A stretch of 64,000 nt of DNA. Origin: an uncultured bacterium. GTDB taxonomy: Bacteria > Bacteroidota > Bacteroidia > Bacteroidales > UBA932. The notes beneath the pieces were generated by a model, which saw only the letters and a program-made list of their open reading frames with translations, made no database searches and had not been told where the DNA came from. Location: positions 27,427-91,426 of the forward strand of contig CASGCS010000012.1 in NCBI GenBank assembly GCA_949300025.1, written 5' to 3'. The position numbers and the translations under genes were made by a program. Shown piece by piece: positions 25,605-32,765 of the stretch; position 1 is the first letter of the stretch; every line of letters begins with the position of its first letter.

Positions 25605-26861
25605 ATGCAACAAAGTATTGACACCTATGATTTTAAAGGCAAGAAAGCCATTGTCAGAGTAGATTTTAACGTTCCGTTGAACGAGCAGTTCCAGATTACA
25701 GACGATACAAGAATAAGAGCGGCTATCCCCACCTTGAAAAAGGTTCTCTCGGGCGGCGGTGCGCTTATTCTCATGTCGCATCTTGGCAGACCAAAGGGAG
25801 TTACAGAGAAATATTCTCTAAAACATATCATTTACAGAATAGAAGAATTGTTGGGTACAAAGATAGAGTTCGCACCTGACTGCATGAAGGCACAGCAGCA
25901 GGCGGCAGCCCTTAAACCGGGTGAAGTTCTCCTGCTTGAAAACCTCCGTTTCTATGCAGAGGAAGAGGGCAAGCCGCGCGGTCTGGCAGAGGATGCCTCA
26001 GACGAGGAGAAGAAGGCTGCAAAGGCAAAGGTCAAGGAGAGCCAGAAGGAGTTTGTAAAGACTCTCGCTTCATACGCAGACTGCTATATAAACGATGCTT
26101 TCGGTACAGCACACCGGGCGCATGCTTCAACGGCCCTTATTGCAAAATATTTCCCCAACGACAAGATGTTCGGTTACATCATGGAGGGTGAAATCAAGGC
26201 GATAGACAAGGTTCTTCACGGTGCAGAGCATCCCGTAACTGCAATTATAGGCGGTGCAAAGGTTTCATCCAAGATTGGCATCATAGAGCACCTCTTTGGC
26301 GTTGTAGACAACATGATAATCGGCGGCGGCATGGTCTTTACCTTTGTGAAGGCTCAGGGAGGCAAAATCGGCAACTCTCTCTGCGAGGATGACCAGTTGG
26401 ATACAGCCCGCAACATTATCGCAAAAGCAAAAGAGAAGGGCGTAAACCTTTACTTTTCAAAGGAAGTTGTAATTGCAGACAGGTTTGCAAACGATGCAGA
26501 TACCAGAATTTGCCATAACTATGAGATTCCAGACGGATGGGAGGGAATGGATGCAGCTGAAAGCACTCTCAAGGAGTGGGAAGGCGTGCTCATGAACTCA
26601 AAGACTATTCTGTGGAACGGGCCAGTGGGCGTGTTCGAGATGGAGAAATTCGCTGTCGGAACAAAAAGAATCGCAGAGATTCTTGCAAAGGTAACAGCGG
26701 AGAAAGGTGCATTTACCCTTGTGGGCGGCGGAGATTCAGTTGCGGCTGTAAGCCAGATGGGTTATGCAGACAAGGTAAGTTACGTTTCTACAGGCGGAGG
26801 CGCAATGCTCGAATATCTCGAGGGCAAGGAACTTCCCGGAATTGCTGCAATAAGGGAGTAG
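25605..26861 (+). CDS. pgk: Phosphoglycerate kinase
   Basis: A 418-residue glycolytic kinase that makes ATP from 1,3-bisphosphoglycerate. Diagnostic segments: [19 protein letters not shown] near residue 15, [10 protein letters not shown] near 58, [14 protein letters not shown], and the C-terminal nucleotide loop [14 protein letters not shown] near 367 with [15 protein letters not shown]. The frame is open three codons upstream from a TTG, but the ATG at 25605 fits the family start. It is followed by a strong terminator and is monocistronic. Confidence 0.97.
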   Translation: MQQSIDTYDFKGKKAIVRVDFNVPLNEQFQITDDTRIRAAIPTLKKVLSGGGALILMSHLGRPKGVTEKYSLKHIIYRIEELLGTKIEFAPDCMKAQQQAAALKPGEVLLLENLRFYAEEEGKPRGLAEDASDEEKKAAKAKVKESQKEFVKTLASYADCYINDAFGTAHRAHASTALIAKYFPNDKMFGYIMEGEIKAIDKVLHGAEHPVTAIIGGAKVSSKIGIIEHLFGVVDNMIIGGGMVFTFVKAQGGKIGNSLCEDDQLDTARNIIAKAKEKGVNLYFSKEVVIADRFANDADTRICHNYEIPDGWEGMDAAESTLKEWEGVLMNSKTILWNGPVGVFEMEKFAVGTKRIAEILAKVTAEKGAFTLVGGGDSVAAVSQMGYADKVSYVSTGGGAMLEYLEGKELPGIAAIRE

Positions 26862-26883
26862 GCATTCCGTTAAGTATAAAAAG

Positions 26884-26922
26884 AAAACAGGGCCCGGTTC
26901 AGATAAGCCAGGCCCTGTTTTG
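26884..26922. terminator. Bidirectional intrinsic terminator after pgk
   Basis: A stem of AAAACAGGGCC with GGCCCTGTTTT, extended by CGG and CC pairs, encloses a loop of about ten bases. It is A-rich on one side and T-rich on the other, so it can act in both directions. Confidence 0.9.
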
Positions 26923-26935
26923 TTATTGTTTTCCA

Positions 26936-27227
26936 GTTAGTGCTTATAGCAGATGAAATGCAAGGTATCAAGGTTCGGAACAAAGGAGCGTATCATGAGC
27001 GATGAAAAAATGTCCTGTGGACATTTTTAGCGAGCAGCAGGAGTAAAAAGTGACTGAGTTTTCGGTACACGGATAAAGTTATAACCTTCTGTTATAAATA
27101 AATCCAATGGTGTATTAGAATGGATAAATTACAAGGCATTAAAGTTCAGGGCTCGGGAGTGTACTTCTGTACATGACTGAGCCCTGATACTGAAAATAAC
27201 GCCGCAGTTCGCTGCTATAACGCTAAC
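26936..27227. repeat. Structured non-coding element with inverted ends (MITE- or REP-like)
   Basis: The 292 bases between the pgk terminator and the frr stop codon carry no gene. The ends are inverted copies: GTTAGTGCTTATAGCAG at 26936 and, read on the minus strand, GTTAGCGTTATAGCAG ending at 27227. Inside are a 10-base-stem hairpin (27006-27028), the palindrome TTATAAC-cttct-GTTATAA (27079-27097) and a two-tiered hairpin (27146-27187, TCAGGGCTC with GAGCCCTGA). The segments around 26951-26992 and 27121-27162 are also related in direct orientation. The outer end shares bases with the frr stop codon. No transposase is present. Confidence 0.6.
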
Positions 27228-27793
27228 TATACGGTCATAATTTCTTTTTCCTTCGCCGCAATAATCCCGTCAATCTTCTTGTTGAAATTATCTGTCTCCT
27301 TCTGGATTTCATTCTCTGCATCCTTGCAGACATCTTCCGGCAGCCCCTCTTTCTGGAACTTCTTGTGCGCATCTATAACCTCCCTGCGGGCTGTCCTTAT
27401 GCTGACTCTGGCGTTTTCTCCCGCTGCCCGGGCCTGTTTTACAAGTTCTTTCCTTCTTTCCTCAGTCAAGGGCGGAACGGAAATCCTTATCTGCTCGCCG
27501 TTGTTCTGCGGTGTGAAGCCGAGGTTGGCATCCATTATCGCCTTTTCGATGGCGGGGATAAGCTTCTTCTCCCACGGCTGGATAAGCATGGTCTTCGCAT
27601 CGGGAGTGGTTACACTCGAAACCTGTGGAATAGGGGTAGGTGTTCCGTAATAATCTACTGTCAGACCGTTGAATACAGCCGGATTGGCTTTGCCGGCCCT
27701 GAAACTTTTAAGTTCGTCTTCAAGAAAGAGAATGGCATTGTTCATTTTTTCCCTGGCCTTCTCCAAACAATCTTTTGAAACTTGTGCATCCAT
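27227..27793 (-). CDS. frr: Ribosome recycling factor
   Basis: A 188-residue RRF, which with EF-G splits the post-termination ribosome. The family pattern is clear: LEDELKSFRAGKANPAVFNG near residues 25-44, VSSVTTPDAKTMLIQPWEKK near 60, IRISVPPLTEERRKELVKQA near 102, and the closing helix ending KEKEIMTV. The start is ten bases from the pyrH stop, so pyrH-frr form an operon, as in most bacteria. The stop codon coincides with the border of the adjacent repeat element. Confidence 0.97.
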   Translation of the reverse strand: MDAQVSKDCLEKAREKMNNAILFLEDELKSFRAGKANPAVFNGLTVDYYGTPTPIPQVSSVTTPDAKTMLIQPWEKKLIPAIEKAIMDANLGFTPQNNGEQIRISVPPLTEERRKELVKQARAAGENARVSIRTARREVIDAHKKFQKEGLPEDVCKDAENEIQKETDNFNKKIDGIIAAKEKEIMTV

Positions 27794-27803
27794 ATTATTG
27801 CAA

Positions 27804-28517
27804 TTAATTATTTTCGACAGTGGTGCCTATGTCTTCTCCTCCGATTACCAGTTTTTCGAGATTCCCTTCCCTGTCCATGTCGAATACCACGATTGGGCAG
27901 TTGTTCTCCCTGCACAGGGTAAAGGCTGTCAAATCCATGATTTTAAGCCCCATTTCGTAAACTTTTGAGAAGGTGATTCTGTTGAACTTCTTTGCGGAGG
28001 GGTCTTTTTCCGGATCGGCCGTGTAGATGCCGTCTACCCTGGTCCCTTTCAACAGGGCGTCTGCCTCTATTTCACAGGCACGCAGAGCAGCAGCGGAATC
28101 TGTTGTAAAATAGGGATTGCCGGTTCCGCCGGCTATTATTGCAATACCACCCTTTTCCATAAGGGCAACCGCCTTCTCCTTTGCGTAATGACGCGCCACA
28201 GGCTCCATTGCAATCGAAGTGAAAACCTCTGCCTCCACCCCCTCCTTGTTTATGAGAACGGCAAGGGCTATGCTGTTTATGACAGTCGCCAGCATCCCCA
28301 TCTGGTCTCCCTTGACCCTGCTGAACCCTTTGTCTACTCCGGAAAGCCCTCTGAATATGTTGCCTCCGCCTACAACTATTGCAATCTGCACTCCTTTTCT
28401 TGTGACGGAGGCTATCTGCTTTGCATAACTTGCGGCGACGGCGGAATCGATACCCGTTCCGGCTTTCCCTGCAAGGCTCTCTCCGCTTAGCTTCAGTAAA
28501 ATTCTTTTAAATTTCAT
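27804..28517 (-). CDS. pyrH: Uridylate kinase (UMP kinase)
   Basis: A 237-residue bacterial UMP kinase of the amino acid kinase fold that makes UDP. Landmarks: ILLKLSGESLAGKAGTGID at the start, IVVGGGNIFRGLSGV near residue 47 for UMP binding, MGMLATVINSIAL near 72, and TGNPYFTTDSAAALRACEIE near 131. The length is normal. The upstream TTG-N20-TACTTTTG promoter lies on the same strand, and frr follows ten bases downstream. Confidence 0.97.
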   Translation of the reverse strand: MKFKRILLKLSGESLAGKAGTGIDSAVAASYAKQIASVTRKGVQIAIVVGGGNIFRGLSGVDKGFSRVKGDQMGMLATVINSIALAVLINKEGVEAEVFTSIAMEPVARHYAKEKAVALMEKGGIAIIAGGTGNPYFTTDSAAALRACEIEADALLKGTRVDGIYTADPEKDPSAKKFNRITFSKVYEMGLKIMDLTAFTLCRENNCPIVVFDMDREGNLEKLVIGGEDIGTTVENN

Positions 28518-28568
28518 TTTGATTAGAATCAGAAAAACAAGGCACTGTTACAGTGTAATAATATAAAA

Positions 28569-28616
28569 CAAAAGTAGCCAAATATTATGATAATTGCAAC
28601 TAAGAATATATCTTTG
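28569..28616. promoter_or_regulatory. Divergent promoters (pyrH-frr / sdhC)
   Basis: On the minus strand TTG (28597-28599), a 20-base spacer and TACTTTTG (28569-28576) match the Bacteroidota consensus for pyrH. On the plus strand TATCTTTG (28609-28616) would serve sdhC. The pyrH leader contains the 13-base perfect palindrome CACTGTTACAGTG (28543-28555), whose role is unknown. Confidence 0.65.
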
Positions 28617-28666
28617 CATAGCTAAAGCGATATTAATATTAAAACTATAACAAAACACAAATCGAT

Positions 28667-29335
28667 ATGGCGAATATCTTTACATCTTCTATCGGGAAAA
28701 AGCTCATAATGAGTATCACAGGATTGTTCCTAATCCTTTTCCTCTTTATACATGCTTTTGTTAACGGATTGTCACTGATTAGCGACGAGGCATTCCAGGC
28801 AGGATGCGACTTTATGAGTTTACCTATAATAACCGTAATGGTCCCGATTCTTGCCGCAGGTTTCATTATTCATATCATTTACGCCTTGATACTTACTCTG
28901 CAGAATCGCAAGGCCCGCGGTGTCGAGAGATACGCTGTAAGCAACAAGGCTCAGGCAGATGATTGGGCGTCAAAGAACATGTTCGTGCTGGGTGTGATTG
29001 TATTGGGCCTTCTGGCGTTCCACCTTACCCATTTCTGGGCAAAGATGCAGTTGCCAGAATTCATGGGCGGGCATGCAGAAGAGGGGCCTGCACTCCTGCA
29101 TCAGACATTCAGCAATATCTGGATTCTGATTATCTACATAGTATGGTTCATCGCCCTGTGGCTGCACCTGAATCATGGCTTCTGGAGTGCATTCCAGACA
29201 TTGGGAATCAACAACAACGTATGGTTCAACCGCTGGAGGGTAATCGGTCACATTGTTTCGTCTATTCTCGTACTGATATTTATAGCGGTTGCAGTAAAGG
29301 CATATATCGTTGCCAACTTCTGCACAGCAATGTAG
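28667..29335 (+). CDS. sdhC: Succinate dehydrogenase/fumarate reductase cytochrome b subunit
   Basis: A 222-residue membrane subunit with five hydrophobic helices, the type that anchors the flavoprotein and iron-sulfur subunits and carries heme b and quinone sites. Diagnostic parts are SSIGKKLIMSITGLFLILFL at the start, the histidines in FLFIHAFVNG, FIIHIIYALILTLQNRKARG, LAFHLTHFW and ALWLHLNHGFWSAFQTLG. In this phylum the gene normally leads a three-gene cluster (CAB), but here it is followed at once by a convergent hemW gene, so the catalytic subunits must lie elsewhere. Confidence 0.92.
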   Translation: MANIFTSSIGKKLIMSITGLFLILFLFIHAFVNGLSLISDEAFQAGCDFMSLPIITVMVPILAAGFIIHIIYALILTLQNRKARGVERYAVSNKAQADDWASKNMFVLGVIVLGLLAFHLTHFWAKMQLPEFMGGHAEEGPALLHQTFSNIWILIIYIVWFIALWLHLNHGFWSAFQTLGINNNVWFNRWRVIGHIVSSILVLIFIAVAVKAYIVANFCTAM

Positions 29336-30526
29336 TCAGATAAAAAGATCTCTTATAATCCCGTCTGAGACAAAAAACTTTTCAGGCGGGATTCTTATTT
29401 TACCCCCCTCTGAAAGCAATTCTCCTCTTTCAACCATTCTTTCTATCCGTGGAATGGTCTCTGCAAAAAGGGGAGCGCTTATTCTCTCGAGGGATTCGGG
29501 CTCCAGCCCCTGACTTGTTCTCAGTCTGAGCATTATCGTTTCATTGAAAATATCGGTGACGCCAAGGTGCTCGCTCCCGCTTACAGGCAGTCCCGTATCT
29601 TTTTCTCCGGAGGCTGAGAAGTGGCGGCAATAGCGTTTGACAGCCGGCAGATTCCAGCGCCTCACAGCATATAGCCCCTTGTCGCCGTGCAGGATTCCGC
29701 TATAGGAGTGCGCCCCCGGACCGAGCCCGAGATAAGGCTCCCCGCTCCAGTATGACGAGTTATGGAGTGCCTTCAGCAGAGAACCGTCTTTGCCTGTTCT
29801 TGCAAAATTGGATATTTCGTATTGGCAATAGCCATTCTCCTTGAGAAATTCCTGCAGCAAGGAGTATTGCATGGCGCACTCTTGCTGAGAGCGGACGACC
29901 TTTTCCCCCCTGCGGACCATTGCCGCCACGGCGCTTCCCGGCTCGACGCTCATCTGATAGGCAGAGAGATGTTCCGGGGCGAGTGCGCAAATCTGCTCCA
30001 AATCTTCTTCCCACATCTGTCCTGACAGAAGCGCATACCCGAAAATCAAATCAAGGCTTATGTTTTCAAAACCGCAGTTCCGCAAGGTATGAAAGGCTTC
30101 TGCCGCCCTCTCTGCCGTATGACGGCGGTTCATCCACTTAAGCGCACCATTGTGAAATGACTGCACTCCCATGCTTATTCTGTTTATCGACAGGCTTTTC
30201 AGCCCGGAAGCATATTCCGGTGTAATATCATCGGGATTTACCTCTATTGTAAACTCTTCGGGGGAGGAAATGGGAAAATGCTTTTTGACCGCATCGATGA
30301 TTTTTTCAATCTGCCGGATTGACAAGACAGAAGGAGTGCCGCCTCCGATATAAACCGTGCCGGCACTCCTTCCGTTATTTTGTACCTGTTCGCTGCAACC
30401 TGCCTGCTCAATCTCTCTGCACAGCGCCTCTACATATTTGTCCCGCATCGAGAGCTGCTTTACCGAGTAGAAGTCGCAATAACTGCAAAAACTCGAACAG
30501 AACGGGATATGTAGGTAAAGATGCAC
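29336..30526 (-). CDS. hemW: Radical SAM heme chaperone HemW
   Basis: A 396-residue radical SAM protein related to coproporphyrinogen dehydrogenase HemN. The iron-sulfur site CSSFCSYC sits at residues 10-17, preceded by YLHIPF, and YIGGGTPSVLS follows near 56. The aromatic motif after the third cysteine (CDFYS) and the short length without the HemN N-terminal extension favour HemW, which delivers heme to respiratory enzymes. GLGPGAHSY near 268 also fits. It abuts the convergent sdhC stop and overlaps by one base the coiled-coil gene upstream. Confidence 0.92.
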   Translation of the reverse strand: MHLYLHIPFCSSFCSYCDFYSVKQLSMRDKYVEALCREIEQAGCSEQVQNNGRSAGTVYIGGGTPSVLSIRQIEKIIDAVKKHFPISSPEEFTIEVNPDDITPEYASGLKSLSINRISMGVQSFHNGALKWMNRRHTAERAAEAFHTLRNCGFENISLDLIFGYALLSGQMWEEDLEQICALAPEHLSAYQMSVEPGSAVAAMVRRGEKVVRSQQECAMQYSLLQEFLKENGYCQYEISNFARTGKDGSLLKALHNSSYWSGEPYLGLGPGAHSYSGILHGDKGLYAVRRWNLPAVKRYCRHFSASGEKDTGLPVSGSEHLGVTDIFNETIMLRLRTSQGLEPESLERISAPLFAETIPRIERMVERGELLSEGGKIRIPPEKFFVSDGIIRDLFI

Positions 30527-31386
30527 TATCTCAGGAGCATGTCTGTTGCGGCAAGTCTGGCCTCTTCCGTATAGGCCTCGACAGTGTAGACTCCTTTTGT
30601 GAGTTTCTGTCCCGGGTCGAAATAGATGCAGACTTCCACTTCTGCGCCCTGATAGTCTACCTCTCTGCTTGCTGAGTATATCATCTGCTCTCCCTCAAAG
30701 GTAAACAGATGCTGCTGGTCTGCCGTCATAAGTATTCCGTCCGGCCCCTTTACTCTTATGTAAACGCTTCTGGGGCCTTTCTTGGCTATGGAATTCTCCA
30801 CAAGGTTGAGGCATGCTTTCAACTTTGAGGTACGGCTGCTGCGGTCTGTCTCTTTTCCGCTCTCGGTAACGCCGGTCATTACAAGCCCGCGCCCCTTTAC
30901 AATGGAACCCAATTCCACCTGCTTGCCAAGTTCTTCTGTGGTGGATTTGAGGTTTTCATATCTGCTGTTGCTTTCGCGAGCCTGCTGCTTGGCTTCTGCC
31001 GCCTCTGCACGCAGGGTGTTGTTGAGGGTGTTGAGCGAATCTATCTGTTTTATGTAGTTGCGCATTATGCTTCTGAGCGTTCCAAGTTCTTTTTCGTATT
31101 TGCGCAGCATTGCCTTGTTGGTTGCCTCCGTCTTCTGCACCCTTTCAATAAGCTGGGCCACTTTCTCCCTTTCGAGAAGAATCTCGTTGTTGAGAGTGTC
31201 GTTGGTAGAGGAGAGTTGTGCGTAATCCTGTTGCAACTGAAGCATTTCTGCTGTCAGGTTTTCCTTGTCTATGGTAAGTTCGTTTATGTAGCTGTTCCTG
31301 TCTGACCATACATAAATCAGCACTATGGCCAGAACTGCTACGGCGGCAGACAATACGCCTATGATAATCTTGAATTTTTTGTCCAT
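30526..31386 (-). CDS. Membrane-anchored coiled-coil protein
   Basis: A 286-residue protein with one N-terminal membrane helix (residues 7-27) followed by a long coiled coil (about 35-155; for example NDTLNNEILLEREKVAQLIE) and a beta-rich C-terminal domain of about 110 residues (RSVYIRVKGPDGILMTADQQ). Orientation is probably with the coiled coil in the periplasm. No named family is recognised, although similar proteins occur widely in Bacteroidales. It overlaps hemW by one base and likely shares its transcript. Confidence 0.75.
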   Translation of the reverse strand: MDKKFKIIIGVLSAAVAVLAIVLIYVWSDRNSYINELTIDKENLTAEMLQLQQDYAQLSSTNDTLNNEILLEREKVAQLIERVQKTEATNKAMLRKYEKELGTLRSIMRNYIKQIDSLNTLNNTLRAEAAEAKQQARESNSRYENLKSTTEELGKQVELGSIVKGRGLVMTGVTESGKETDRSSRTSKLKACLNLVENSIAKKGPRSVYIRVKGPDGILMTADQQHLFTFEGEQMIYSASREVDYQGAEVEVCIYFDPGQKLTKGVYTVEAYTEEARLAATDMLLR

Positions 31387-31432
31387 TGTTCAACAATTTT
31401 AGTAACAACCACACAAAAATAGTAAAATTTCT

Positions 31433-31440
31433 TAATTTTG
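31433..31440 (+). promoter_or_regulatory. -7 promoter element upstream of the small membrane protein gene
   Basis: TAATTTTG fits TAnnTTTG and is followed by CACC, as at other promoters in this window. A TTG inside it could open the reading frame at 31438 but is rejected as a start codon for that reason. Confidence 0.55.
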
Positions 31441-31500
31441 CACCATGAGAGCAATTCATACAAAAAGAGTTGCATGAATATTCACAAAAATCAAAAAGAT

Positions 31501-31974
31501 ATGAAATACGCATTGAGAGCAGTCAAATACTTTATTTATATTGCAATTATATTCTGCATAGTCGTACTTATCCTGTTCTATACCTCCAGTCATACGGCGG
31601 ATATGACAGTGTTCGATCTTTTCAAGGAGGGAGCATGGTGGAAAATCCTTGTGTTCCTGCTGGCAATTTCGGCCATATATCCGATTTTCGGATTTGCAAC
31701 GAAAGAGATGTACGGAGACCTCGATTTTGCCGGCAAGAGGGATGTCATAATAAAGGCGATGGAGCAGTACAATTATGTTCTGTGCAACCAGACCCCCACA
31801 TCTTTTACATTCAGGCATAAGAATATGGCGATAAGGATTATCAGGATGATGGAAGACGAGGTTGTCATAGACTTTTCATCCAAGCCTGCAACCATAAGCG
31901 GGCTCAGAAAAGAGGTGTTCAGGGTAGGGCGCCTGATAGCAAATGCCGCAATAGCCGGCGAGAGCGAGAATTAA
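31501..31974 (+). CDS. Small membrane protein with two helices, unknown function
   Basis: About 157 residues with two membrane helices (residues 9-27, IYIAIIFCIVVLILFY, and about 48-64, ILVFLLAISAIYPIFGF) followed by a soluble alpha/beta region (MEQYNYVLCNQTPTSFTFRH). The ATG at 31501 gives the most natural start; ATG 31474 would add nine residues. No family is recognised. It precedes a DUF2007 gene by 12 bases in the same direction, so the two are probably co-transcribed. Confidence 0.7.
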   Translation: MKYALRAVKYFIYIAIIFCIVVLILFYTSSHTADMTVFDLFKEGAWWKILVFLLAISAIYPIFGFATKEMYGDLDFAGKRDVIIKAMEQYNYVLCNQTPTSFTFRHKNMAIRIIRMMEDEVVIDFSSKPATISGLRKEVFRVGRLIANAAIAGESEN

Positions 31975-31986
31975 AAATGCAGGGTC

Positions 31987-32202
31987 ATGAAAGTCGTAGG
32001 AAAATATCTCAATTCCTTTTCCGCCAACGTGGCAAAGGGAATGCTGGAGAGCGCTGGAATAAAGGCGGCGGTAATGAATGAGTATCTGCCCATTATTTCC
32101 GGTATTACCAATGATGACCTTCTGAGTATAACCCTGGTTGTGAATGATGAAGACTATCAGGAAGCCATGAGGCTTCTGGAAGCGGCTTCCAATGCCGAAT
32201 AG
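31987..32202 (+). CDS. DUF2007 domain protein
   Basis: A 71-residue protein matching the DUF2007 family (often called putative signal-transducing protein): a single ferredoxin-like domain with KYLNSFSANVAKGMLESAGI at the start and LVVNDEDYQEAMRLLEAAS at the end. The ligand is unknown. It shares 46 bases with the convergent DUF3109 gene, an unusually deep 3' overlap for two genes that both look real. Confidence 0.8.
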   Translation: MKVVGKYLNSFSANVAKGMLESAGIKAAVMNEYLPIISGITNDDLLSITLVVNDEDYQEAMRLLEAASNAE

Positions 32203-32750
32203 AACTCCTGGCCGAACGCCCTTACGATAGGCTCCTTCAAAAACCTGAAGACTTTTATTCCCTCCTTCCTCCCCTTTTCAAAGGCCTCGTCGCAGATGCT
32301 CCATCTGTGCAGGTTCAGGGCTGTTTTTCCGTTCGATAGCGTTGACACGCGAATAGGGTAGAGGCTGCATGAGACAGGCTTCCTGAATTTGCCCCCGTTG
32401 TGCAGGTATCCTTTTTCTATTGCGCAGAAGCAGTTCTCTTTTTCATCAAAGCAGCAGTAGGCGCATTCACGGTTCTCTACAAGAGGCGTTACAAGGTCAT
32501 TGTCATAATCCCTTGTTGCATATCCCTGCCGTTTGATTTCCCTTGCGCCTTTGGCGGTAAGATAGGGGCTGTAGCTTGCAAAATTTTCTTCCAGGAGCGG
32601 AACTTCATTCTCTTCTACCGGTGCACCGCTGTCTCCGATTATGCAGCAGCATCCGCCGCACTTTTCATAGTCGCAGCAGAAGCATTCGGTGAGAATCTCA
32701 GAAGAAACCAGAAAATCGCCTATTTCGAAAATGAATGTCCGTTGTTCCAT
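32157..32750 (-). CDS. DUF3109 family cysteine-rich protein
   Basis: A 197-residue protein matching the DUF3109 family: IFEIGDFLVSSEILTECFCC near the start, then CGGCCCIIGDSGAPVEENEV, the cysteine group ECAYCCFDEKENCFCAIEKG near residue 92, and KPVSCSLYPIRV near 124. The numerous cysteines suggest a metal or iron-sulfur site, as in the YkgJ-like superfamily; no function is established. Its 3' end overlaps the convergent DUF2007 gene. It lies 15 bases after the M16-type gene on the same strand. Confidence 0.88.
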   Translation of the reverse strand: MEQRTFIFEIGDFLVSSEILTECFCCDYEKCGGCCCIIGDSGAPVEENEVPLLEENFASYSPYLTAKGAREIKRQGYATRDYDNDLVTPLVENRECAYCCFDEKENCFCAIEKGYLHNGGKFRKPVSCSLYPIRVSTLSNGKTALNLHRWSICDEAFEKGRKEGIKVFRFLKEPIVRAFGQEFYSALEAASRSLMAS

Positions 32751-32765
32751 TGCACTCTTTGTTAC

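Noticed and set aside
26936..27227. Integron attC site
   Set aside because: The inverted ends do not fit the RYYYAAC/GTTRRRY core pattern and no integron integrase or cassette array is nearby.
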